Source: Bacteroidales bacterium UBA3388 (GTDB lineage: Bacteria; Bacteroidota; Bacteroidia; Bacteroidales; P3). Taken from it: a stretch of 25,631 nucleotides of DNA. Positions 17,232 through 23,920 of this stretch are shown piece after piece. Within the stretch, counting starts at the first letter, position 1. Each line of letters opens with the position of its first letter. Below the pieces are notes generated by a model, which was not told where the DNA came from, ran no database searches, and saw only the letters and a list, made by a program, of their open reading frames with translations. A program made the position numbers and the translations under genes. The DNA lies in contig DEPQ01000084.1 in assembly GCA_002358855.1 (NCBI GenBank), positions 17,187-42,817 on the forward strand. The letters run 5' to 3'.

Positions 17232-18560
17232 ATGCAAGAAAAATTAGAAGCTTTTGTAAGCGAAAATAATTTGTTTTGCAAAAATCACAGAATCCTCATT
17301 GCCCTTAGCGGTGGTGTGGATTCTGTTGTTTTAGCGACTTTAATGCACAAGGCAAATTACAATATAGCATTAGCACATTGCAATTTTCATTTGCGAGATG
17401 AAGAAAGTAATCGTGATGAAGCGTTTGTTCGTTCGTGGGCAAAGGAAAATAATGTTGAGTTATTTGTAAAGGAGTTTGACACTTATGGATATATGAAAGA
17501 GAATAAAATCTCTTTGGAAATGGCGGCAAGGGATTTGCGTTATGAGTGGTTTAATTCTCTTATGGAAACAAAGAAGTTTGATTTTCTTTGTACTGCACAT
17601 CATTTAGATGACTCAATAGAAACTTTTTTTATCAACCTTTTGCGAGGTACAGGCATTGCAGGACTGCATGGAATACAAGCAAAAAACGATAAAATCACAC
17701 GTCCTCTTCTTTTTGCAACACGAGAAGAAATCCTAAATTATGCAAAAGAAAATAATATCACTTATGTAGAGGATTCAACTAATGCAGAAACCAAATTTAC
17801 TCGCAATAAAATCCGACACAACCTTTTTCCTATCCTAAGAGAAATTAACCCTAATTTTGAAAACGCCTTAAAGAAAGACATAGAATACCTAAACGATACA
17901 GAGTTTATTTTTCGTAGAGAGATAGAAAAAGCAAAAAGTGAAATAATTGAGAAAGAAAATGATTTGATTAAAATAAATATTTCAAAACTCCTTTCTCTCA
18001 ATCCTATGAAGATTTATCTCTATGAAATATTGTCTGATTTTGGTTTTAACGAATCAAATATCAGCGATATAATTCAAAGTTTAGAAGAAACCTCAGGCAA
18101 GCAATTTTTTAGCAAAACCCACAGAATAGTAAAGGATAGAGAGTATCTTTTTATAGAAGAAAGAAAGGAAAATACAACTAACGATTTCTATTTGATAAAC
18201 GATGAACAATCTTCTTTAATCTCACCTTTGAGAATGCAAATAGAGGTGATGAGAGACTTGAAGTTTATAAATATTTCAAAAGAAAAAACTATTGCTATGC
18301 TAGATTATGATTTGTTGAAATTTCCTCTTATTCTTAGAAAATGGAGACAAGGAGATAGTTTTGTGCCTTTTGGAATGAAGAAAGAAAAGAAACTAAGCGA
18401 TTATTTTACTTCAAATAAATACTCTTTGTTAGACAAAGAAAATCAATGGATACTTTGTAGTGAAGAAAAAATTGTTTGGTTGGTAGCAGAGAGAATAGAC
18501 GATAGATTTCGCATAAGCAACAAAACAAAAAATATATTAAAGATAGAAATAGAAAAATGA
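17232..18560 (+). CDS. tilS: tRNA(Ile)-lysidine synthase
   Basis: 442 residues. TilS joins lysine to C34 of the CAU-anticodon isoleucine tRNA using ATP, changing both its codon and its amino-acid identity; it is normally essential. The PP-loop ATP pyrophosphatase motif is IALSGGVDSVVL (SGGVDS at 26-31), followed by AHCNFHLRDEESNRDE, CTAHHLDDSIETFFINLLRGTG and the VEDSTNAETKFTRNKIRH block specific to TilS. The C-terminal domain with RKWRQGDSFVPFGMK is present, so this is the full-length two-domain form. It is packed between DPP IV (3 bases) and the M28 peptidase (4-base ATGA overlap). A tRNA with a CAT anticodon lies 1.3 kb downstream. Confidence 0.96.
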   Translation: MQEKLEAFVSENNLFCKNHRILIALSGGVDSVVLATLMHKANYNIALAHCNFHLRDEESNRDEAFVRSWAKENNVELFVKEFDTYGYMKENKISLEMAARDLRYEWFNSLMETKKFDFLCTAHHLDDSIETFFINLLRGTGIAGLHGIQAKNDKITRPLLFATREEILNYAKENNITYVEDSTNAETKFTRNKIRHNLFPILREINPNFENALKKDIEYLNDTEFIFRREIEKAKSEIIEKENDLIKINISKLLSLNPMKIYLYEILSDFGFNESNISDIIQSLEETSGKQFFSKTHRIVKDREYLFIEERKENTTNDFYLINDEQSSLISPLRMQIEVMRDLKFINISKEKTIAMLDYDLLKFPLILRKWRQGDSFVPFGMKKEKKLSDYFTSNKYSLLDKENQWILCSEEKIVWLVAERIDDRFRISNKTKNILKIEIEK

Positions 18561-19774
18561 AAAGAATAATTAGTTTAATCAGTGCTTTATTTTTTTTAAT
18601 GAGCGTTTCGGCACAAGACAATACAATAGAAAATCTTTGTAATAAAATAAATCAAGACTCGCTTCGTCAAAACGTAATAGAACTTCAAGAGTTTTCTACT
18701 CGTTATGCCTATTCTCCAAACCGAAAGCAAGTAGCAGAGTATTTAAAAGGCAGGTTAGAAAACTATGGATTTGAAGTAGTGATAGATTCCTTTCTTTTAC
18801 AAACAGGGTGGTTTCCAACCGATGCAGACACTCTTTGGCAATATAATGTAATTGGTGAAAAACAAGGACTATGGGCACAAGATACTACAATACATCTAAC
18901 AGCACATTACGACTCTCGTTCAGATATGGAGGGGTTTGAAGATTATTTTAATTTCGCACCGGGAGCGGACGACAACGCAAGCGGAGTTGCAGCATTATTA
19001 GAAATAGCACGCATTATAAATCAAGAAAATATTCAACCAATCAAAACACTTGTGATAGATTTCTTTGCTGCCGAAGAACAAGGACTAAGAGGTAGTTGGG
19101 ATAGAATAGAAAAAATTTCAACTCCTTTTTGGAAAGAAGACATAAAAGCAGTGATAAACCTTGATATGATTGGATATTGCACAAGCGATTCAACTGATTA
19201 TGTATTTGATTTAATAACCTATAATAATAGTTCAGAACTAACTCAAATGGCAAGCGAGTTTGCAGAACAATATACCTTACTTACTCCAAACCAAACAACC
19301 GAAAACAACTACGCTTCTGATTCTTATAGTTTTTATTCTTACGGAGTGAAGTGTGTCTTTTTGATGGAACACGAATTTACACCGCATTACCACACTGAAA
19401 GAGATGTTTACACAACGATAAACTATCATTTTATGCGAGAACTCACCAAATTAGCATTTGCACTCACATACGAATGTAGCGTAAACAACACCTACGCAAC
19501 CGTAAGCACTAAGACACCTTCTCAACCTGCAATAGAAGTAGTTTTATTGACTAATCCTGTGCAAGATAATCTAAGATTTTCTTGCAGAAACCTTTCTTCA
19601 AACTCCAAATACACTCTTTTCTCACAATCTTCTCAAATCCTAAAACAAACAAGAATAGAGAACCCTAATGGAATAAATCAAATAGATTGTCAGGATTTAA
19701 ATAACGGAGTTTATTTCTTGCAAATCGTTAGTGAAAATCAAACGATTACAAAAAAAATAGTTGTTATAAGATAA
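18557..19774 (+). CDS. M28 family aminopeptidase-like zinc peptidase with T9SS tail
   Basis: 405 residues. The signal peptide is MKRIISLISALFFLMSVSAQ. The two-zinc site is complete: H117 in LTAHYDSRSD, D138 in PGADDNASGVAALLE, catalytic E173 with E174 in FFAAEEQGLRGS, D203 in NLDMIGY and H279 in HYHTERD. Residues 328-405 form a type A T9SS sorting domain (LTNPVQDNLRF, NNGVYFLQIVSE, KKIVVIR), so export to the cell surface or medium is predicted. The start overlaps the tilS stop in ATGA, indicating translational coupling. Substrate specificity cannot be read; an aminopeptidase is most likely, but glutaminyl-cyclase-like members share the fold. Confidence 0.92.
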   Translation: MKRIISLISALFFLMSVSAQDNTIENLCNKINQDSLRQNVIELQEFSTRYAYSPNRKQVAEYLKGRLENYGFEVVIDSFLLQTGWFPTDADTLWQYNVIGEKQGLWAQDTTIHLTAHYDSRSDMEGFEDYFNFAPGADDNASGVAALLEIARIINQENIQPIKTLVIDFFAAEEQGLRGSWDRIEKISTPFWKEDIKAVINLDMIGYCTSDSTDYVFDLITYNNSSELTQMASEFAEQYTLLTPNQTTENNYASDSYSFYSYGVKCVFLMEHEFTPHYHTERDVYTTINYHFMRELTKLAFALTYECSVNNTYATVSTKTPSQPAIEVVLLTNPVQDNLRFSCRNLSSNSKYTLFSQSSQILKQTRIENPNGINQIDCQDLNNGVYFLQIVSENQTITKKIVVIR

Positions 19775-19780
19775 AAAAGT

Positions 19781-19827
19781 TAAAGAAATCTTTGGTGGAT
19801 TCAAAGAAAGATACTATTTTTGCAAAC
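19781..19827. repeat. Degenerate 21-bp phased sites before the tRNA
   Basis: TAAAG at 19781, CAAAG at 19802 and CAAAC at 19823 are 21 bases apart, and GATTCAAAGAAAGATA resembles the unit of array A. An additional CTTTG at 19790 is out of phase and is better explained as the tRNA -33 element. Weak on its own; listed because the spacing equals that of the other arrays. Confidence 0.35.
19791..19822 (+). promoter_or_regulatory. Promoter of the tRNA gene
   Basis: TTTG (19791-19794), 20 bases, then TATTTTTG (19815-19822) and C: a full Bacteroidota -33/-7 promoter, 31 bases upstream of the mature tRNA 5' end. Confidence 0.7.
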
Positions 19828-19853
19828 GCTTTCAGGAAATAAATGACTGAAAT

Positions 19854-19927
19854 GGTCCCATAGCTCAGTTGGTTAGAGCACCTGACTCATAATCAGGGGG
19901 TCCTTGGTTCGAGCCCAAGTGGGACCA
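19854..19927 (+). tRNA. tRNA with CAT anticodon (elongator Met or Ile2)
   Basis: A complete cloverleaf: acceptor GGTCCCA with TGGGACC and discriminator A, D arm GCTC...GAGC with the AGTTGGTTA loop, anticodon stem CCTGA/TCAGG around loop CTCATAA (anticodon CAT), variable GGGTC, and T arm CTTGG-TTCGAGC-CCAAG. The 3' CCA is not encoded (CGC follows the A). It is not the initiator: G1 pairs with C72 and the anticodon stem lacks three G-C pairs. C4-G69 and C5-G68 are features used by TilS to recognise tRNA-Ile(CAU) in E. coli, but the D-arm and GGGGTC resemble elongator tRNA-Met, so identity is left open. Confidence 0.95.
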
Positions 19928-19934
19928 CGCAAAG

Positions 19935-19970
19935 AAAAGGAGAGACAAAATAAAGTCTCTCCTTTTTTGT
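19935..19970 (+). terminator. Rho-independent terminator after the tRNA
   Basis: AAAAGGAGAGAC (19935-19946) pairs perfectly with GTCTCTCCTTTT (19955-19966) around an 8-base loop and is followed by more T. It lies 8 bases beyond the tRNA. Confidence 0.9.
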
Positions 19971-19995
19971 TTTTAGACATAAAATACTAACTTTG
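19966..19995 (+). promoter_or_regulatory. Candidate promoter directly after the tRNA terminator
   Basis: TTTG (19966-19969, in the terminator T run), 18 bases, then TAACTTTG (19988-19995) followed by C. It matches TAnnTTTG exactly. The predicted start near 20001 is about 280 bases upstream of the next ATG, so it would give either a long leader or a short separate RNA. Confidence 0.5.
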
Positions 19996-20000
19996 CGAAA

Positions 20001-20155
20001 ATAATCAAGAAAATCTTGATATTTCCCGAGAATTTATGACCTCTATTACTGAAAAATATTTCTAAAAGAAATAGAGATTTGTCTAAGAATAATAAATGAT
20101 AGATTTATCAAAAAAAATCAAAGAAAAAATTATTTTTTTCTTTGATTTTTTTTAT
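20001..20155 (+). ncRNA. Possible small RNA or structured leader
   Basis: This lies in the 355-base gene-free stretch 19928-20283. After the candidate promoter come a perfect hairpin ATCAAGA-AAA-TCTTGAT (20004-20020), a longer stem CTCTATT/AATAGAG (20041-20047 with 20070-20076) that competes with a small hairpin ATTTCT/AGAAAT (20058-20072), and then the 20-bp hairpin of array C followed by a T run, which could terminate a transcript of about 150 bases. No open frame of note and no known RNA family recognised. The rest of the stretch (20210-20283) is AT-rich with no exact -7 box for the next gene. Confidence 0.25.
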
Positions 20156-20208
20156 TTTTTCTTTGAATTATTTTTGAAAAGTAAAGAAAAAAATAATTTT
20201 TTTCTTTA
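20108..20208. repeat. 21-bp phased repeat array C
   Basis: CAAAG starts at 20119, CTTTG at 20140 and 20161, TAAAG at 20182: exact 21-base steps. A further CTTTA at 20204 is one base out of phase. Bases 20110-20129 and 20134-20153 are a perfect 20-bp inverted repeat with loop TTAT. Bases 20108-20174 match array D (23126-23192) without gaps and with 5 differences. Confidence 0.85.
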
Positions 20209-20283
20209 AAGTGAAACGAAAAGGCATATTTTCTTGTCTATATATATGAAAGTAAAATTTTTTTTATTTATTAACTAAATTTA

Positions 20284-21951
20284 ATGTATATGCAAAAGAG
20301 ACATTTTTTAATGGCAGTACTTCTAATACTGCTATTTGGTTTAAAAACCAACGCCCAAGTTCTCACACCGAGTAATTCGGTAAAAGAAGTTAGTGAATAT
20401 CACATTCCATTTTCATCAAATCTTCTAACAGAACATAGTTCCAAAATTGTAAGATGGAGAGAAGACGCATCAGTTGTGTTAAATAATATAGGTTCTAACT
20501 ATCAAGCAACATTCGGACTATTAAGAAGAGGAGACACACTTACAACAAGAACAATATATTTGCCAATAGGATACAAAATTAACGACTTTACAATACTAAA
20601 TGACACCTTATATTTTGTAGGAAATAAACCCGATGTAACAGATACAACAAAAGGTATAATAGGATACGTTGAAGTAGGAGATTTATTTAGTAATTCTAAT
20701 CAATCAATCACATACGCAGAAATCCGAACCACCAAAGACCTATTCAGAGTAGAAGCCTACAATAAAAATAATGGCGAAACAGTAGTAGCAGCCGTAGGAA
20801 GACAACTCTATGGTATTCCATATTTTGTAGAAGGACCAGGAGCAGGTTTTGATCCTGAATTTCCCTCAGGACCAGAATTACCCTTGCCACCAAATTCTAA
20901 CATAGTAGAGCCACAAATCACAGGAGAAAATCAAGTTCAAACCAATAGTCTGAATGAAATAGGTCCAGCGTGGTACACAGATACGTTAAAATACAGACAT
21001 TGCTTAGCAACATTAAACATAAATCGTACAACAAATGGAGTAAATCATCAATATGACTTATGGTATTTGCCTGGAGTAGCTTCAATAGAAATAATTAGAG
21101 ATTTTTCACTTACATCAGATTACATATATATAGTTTCTACATTAAATGAACCAGTATCTTGTCCAAATTATAAAACATTGACTTTGCATTGGTTTGATAA
21201 AAATAATTTAAATGTAAGAAGAGCAAAACAATTATATGGTTCAAAATATATGTTGAACTTTTCTAATAATAGAGGTAATTTTAAAACAACTTGTGTAGGA
21301 GGAAATGATATAGCAGTGTGTTTTATGGCAGATTTAGGTGTGTATTGTAATGTGTTATATAAACTAAGATTAGACACAACAACAGTTACGCCGATTTTTG
21401 CGCATTATTTCGCAGATGCAGGTCAAAATATAAAACATCCTGTTTGGGATTTGGAGTATATAAAGAAGTTTAATATGTTAGCAGTCCTTAAAAGGTCATC
21501 TAAATACGAATACGTTGATGAAGTATGGCATTTAAGTATGAATGAAAATACAATGATGCCATACGAAAGTTATGTGCATACAAAATATTATGATAATCTT
21601 TCTTCCTTAGAACTATATGATGACATCTATTTAGGTATATATGGAAACATTCTTTCAAGAAAAATACTTTTTGAAAAACAATGTAATGAATTTAATTCTT
21701 ATGGAAATTGTTATGATATAAGAAAAGACAGAGTGTATCCAGAATTGTTACCAGCAATATATGATTATTTTGTAGCGAATCGTTGTAGCTTTGCGGATAT
21801 GATGCAATCACCTCTTGATTTACTAACACTTCCAGCAACTCAAACTGTTAATGTGTTTAATACATTGCAAATAAATCAACAAAATATAATCAAACCATGT
21901 GAAAATATAAATACAGATATAATTTATAAGCAACCAGCAGTAATTAAATAA
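20284..21951 (+). CDS. Secreted protein of unknown function
   Basis: 555 residues. Two ATG codons lie 6 bases apart; either leaves the signal peptide MQKRHFLMAVLLILLFGLKTNAQ intact (first ATG used here, the second at 20290 is equally good). I do not recognise the family. Recurrent short strands of the type DFTILNDTLYFVG, DYIYIVSTL and DDIYLGIYGNIL suggest a beta-rich, perhaps propeller-like fold. A Pro-rich linker (FPSGPELPLPP) lies near 200, and there are several Cys, some near the C-terminus (KQCNEFNSYGNC). There is no T9SS tail, barrel end or catalytic motif. The next gene, also secreted and unknown, starts 12 bases later, so the two likely act together. Confidence 0.75.
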   Translation: MYMQKRHFLMAVLLILLFGLKTNAQVLTPSNSVKEVSEYHIPFSSNLLTEHSSKIVRWREDASVVLNNIGSNYQATFGLLRRGDTLTTRTIYLPIGYKINDFTILNDTLYFVGNKPDVTDTTKGIIGYVEVGDLFSNSNQSITYAEIRTTKDLFRVEAYNKNNGETVVAAVGRQLYGIPYFVEGPGAGFDPEFPSGPELPLPPNSNIVEPQITGENQVQTNSLNEIGPAWYTDTLKYRHCLATLNINRTTNGVNHQYDLWYLPGVASIEIIRDFSLTSDYIYIVSTLNEPVSCPNYKTLTLHWFDKNNLNVRRAKQLYGSKYMLNFSNNRGNFKTTCVGGNDIAVCFMADLGVYCNVLYKLRLDTTTVTPIFAHYFADAGQNIKHPVWDLEYIKKFNMLAVLKRSSKYEYVDEVWHLSMNENTMMPYESYVHTKYYDNLSSLELYDDIYLGIYGNILSRKILFEKQCNEFNSYGNCYDIRKDRVYPELLPAIYDYFVANRCSFADMMQSPLDLLTLPATQTVNVFNTLQINQQNIIKPCENINTDIIYKQPAVIK

Positions 21952-21963
21952 AACAATAGCCTT

Positions 21964-23121
21964 ATGAAAAAGATAGCAATAATAATTTTATTAGCAATAA
22001 GTTTTGGTGCATATTCGCAAGAACAAGAATATGATACAATAGTTTATTTTCCACAAACAATATTTGAATGTCCAATGTTGTTTGACCCTGTTTCTTCACC
22101 TATATATTATGATAATACAGCAGAATATAATGCAGCTGGTGCTGCTCAGGGAGGACATTATCTTCATTATTGGTGTCCATTTTATCATGATTTTTCTCAA
22201 ATAATGTATTATGCAAATTGTGATAGTGCATGGGCGAGTGTAGATCAAGTTTATTTAGCGGATAATGCTACTTCTCTATTGGTAGGTTTTCATTCACTTC
22301 CTGGAATCAGAAGTTTTTTACAACCATATTATCTTCCCGATTTAGACACAGCCGCAAGAGTGATAGGAGTTGCAGCAAAACTTTTTGGACATCAACCACC
22401 AAATTCTATTTATCCTTACTTTGTTTTGTATGATCATACAGGAGCGTTAATAGATACTTCAATGATATTTTGTTGGCCTGATTGGTCTATAACAGGAAAA
22501 TACCCATACGGACCATCTCCTTGGTATTATCCTACACCAATAAAACACTATTATTTTAACAATCAACATCAAATTCAATCCTTTTCAATAGCATTTGATA
22601 AAAATAATTCTTGGTATGATTTTGGCTTTGCAGGTAATCAACCATTTGAATTTGATCACACAATGTCTCTTATTGGCGGAAATCCAAAAGCAGAATGGTG
22701 GCATGAATGTCGTTATGAGGATTTAGGCTGTTATGAATACATTCCTCCTATGTATTTAATGTATGATTCTACAAATTGGGTAAGTTTTGACCAAGATCAA
22801 TTCTATCAATTCTATTACAAAAAACAAATAGGATTTTTCCCAATCATCATTATACCAAAAACAGAAAATAGTTTAAGTGCAGAAGAATTATCAGAACATT
22901 GTAACATACTTCCAAATCCTGCAACCACATACGCAAAAGTATTAAGCAGATATAAAATAGAAAGATTAGAAGTCTTTGATGTGCAAGGCAAAAAAGTAGA
23001 AGAAATAAATGTAAATGACTATGAATATTACATAGGAGTGCAAAACTATAACAAAGGTACATATTTAGTAAACATAGTTACACAAAAAGGCACTACGACA
23101 AAGAAAATGATAGTGCAATAA
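21964..23121 (+). CDS. T9SS-secreted protein of unknown function
   Basis: 385 residues. Signal peptide MKKIAIIILLAISFGAYSQ. The central region (about 20-300) is unusually rich in Tyr, Phe, Trp, His and Pro (HYLHYWCPFYHDF, YGPSPWYYPTPIKHYYF, FWHECRYEDLG-like segments), and I do not recognise the family. The last 71 residues (315-385) are a type A sorting domain: ILPNPATTYAKVL, RLEVFDVQGKKV, GTYLVNIVTQKG, KKMIVQ. It probably reaches the cell surface through T9SS. It is 12 bases behind the other orphan secreted protein and ends 6 bases before array D, whose hairpin probably terminates the transcript. Confidence 0.8.
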   Translation: MKKIAIIILLAISFGAYSQEQEYDTIVYFPQTIFECPMLFDPVSSPIYYDNTAEYNAAGAAQGGHYLHYWCPFYHDFSQIMYYANCDSAWASVDQVYLADNATSLLVGFHSLPGIRSFLQPYYLPDLDTAARVIGVAAKLFGHQPPNSIYPYFVLYDHTGALIDTSMIFCWPDWSITGKYPYGPSPWYYPTPIKHYYFNNQHQIQSFSIAFDKNNSWYDFGFAGNQPFEFDHTMSLIGGNPKAEWWHECRYEDLGCYEYIPPMYLMYDSTNWVSFDQDQFYQFYYKKQIGFFPIIIIPKTENSLSAEELSEHCNILPNPATTYAKVLSRYKIERLEVFDVQGKKVEEINVNDYEYYIGVQNYNKGTYLVNIVTQKGTTTKKMIVQ

Positions 23122-23125
23122 TCCT

Positions 23126-23204
23126 TCAAAAAAAAGCAAAGAAAAAATAAAATTTTTCTTTGCTTTTTTTTATTTTTTCTTTGAATTATTTTGTTTTTTC
23201 TTGA
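23126..23204. repeat. 21-bp phased repeat array D, hairpin between convergent genes
   Basis: CAAAG starts at 23137, CTTTG at 23158 and 23179, and a CTTGA at 23200 continues the 21-base step inside the neighbouring gene. Bases 23128-23146 and 23153-23171 are a perfect 19-bp inverted repeat flanked by A8 and T8 runs, so the hairpin can act as a terminator in both directions for the convergent genes ending at 23121 and 23186. The array covers the stop codon of the minus-strand gene. Confidence 0.85.
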
Positions 23205-23920
23205 TGTTTTACGCCATAACCAAAGAGAGCGTAATCACCAAGCAAAGGATCGTCTGGAAAAGTGATTTTTAGCTTATCTGTTATTTGAATCGCAGAGAGC
23301 ATATCGGCTTGTTTGCGATTTGTTAGAGAGAGTTGTTTTGAAATTCTAAACACATGAGTATCCAAAGGAATGATAAGGTCTTTTTCTTGTAAAATATTCC
23401 AAATGCCAAAGTCCACTTCGCTGTTTTTTCTTATCATCCAACGAAGAAAAAGACAAAGCCTTTTGCAAGCAGATTTAGTGTTTTGAGGAATGCCTTTTTG
23501 GTTTGGAAAAGTTTTTGTTATTGCCTCTAATATTTCTATTGCTGTTGGTTTTTGGCAAACTAAGGATTGAATTTTGTCTTCTAAACAAGGGAAGTTTTCT
23601 TTAAAAAAAATAGTGTGCAAGGTTTCGCATAGTTGAAAAAAGTCTTTTTCTTGATAGAAACGATAAAGGCATTGCTCTTGGTTTTGGTAGTGTTGGTATT
23701 TTTTTTCTTTGATATAGTTTGTTGGACTTTCAAGAAATTCTTGATGAATCTTGTTTAGGGTTTTTATTATTTGCACTCGGGAACCGTATGCAATCCAACT
23801 GCTAATGAAAGCGGAGATTTCTATATCCGTTTTCTTAGTGTAAAGATGAGGAAACTTAATAGGGTCGTCTTTTATAAAGTCTTTGTTATGGTAGTCTTGT
23901 GCAAGTTTATTTAGATTCAT
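23186..23920 (-). CDS. TIGR02757/DUF2400 family protein
   Basis: 244 residues, usual length of this Bacteroidota/Spirochaete family of unknown function. Recognisable blocks are the N-terminal LNKLAQDYHNKDFIKDDPIKFPHLY, then DIEISAFISSWIAYGSR, CKRLCLFLRWMIRKNSEVDFGIW, LIIPLDTHVFRISKQL and the C-terminal DPLLGDYALFGYGV. The DTHV and helical arrangement resemble helix-hairpin-helix DNA glycosylases, so a nucleic-acid role is a guess only. The ATG overlaps the end of the upstream serine-hydrolase gene by 14 bases, so the two are cotranscribed. The stop codon and last few codons lie in repeat array D. Confidence 0.85.
   Translation of the reverse strand: MNLNKLAQDYHNKDFIKDDPIKFPHLYTKKTDIEISAFISSWIAYGSRVQIIKTLNKIHQEFLESPTNYIKEKKYQHYQNQEQCLYRFYQEKDFFQLCETLHTIFFKENFPCLEDKIQSLVCQKPTAIEILEAITKTFPNQKGIPQNTKSACKRLCLFLRWMIRKNSEVDFGIWNILQEKDLIIPLDTHVFRISKQLSLTNRKQADMLSAIQITDKLKITFPDDPLLGDYALFGYGVKHQEKTK

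Noticed and set aside
20001..20100. Known riboswitch upstream of the 20284 gene
   Set aside because: The hairpins do not match any riboswitch consensus I know, and the downstream gene is not metabolic.
8774..23204. CTTTG units as runs of overlapping -33/-7 promoters
   Set aside because: A Bacteroidota promoter needs TTTG, about 19-22 bases and then TAnnTTTG, so the TTTG-to-TTTG distance is about 27, not 21, and most units have TT or AT instead of TA before TTTG.
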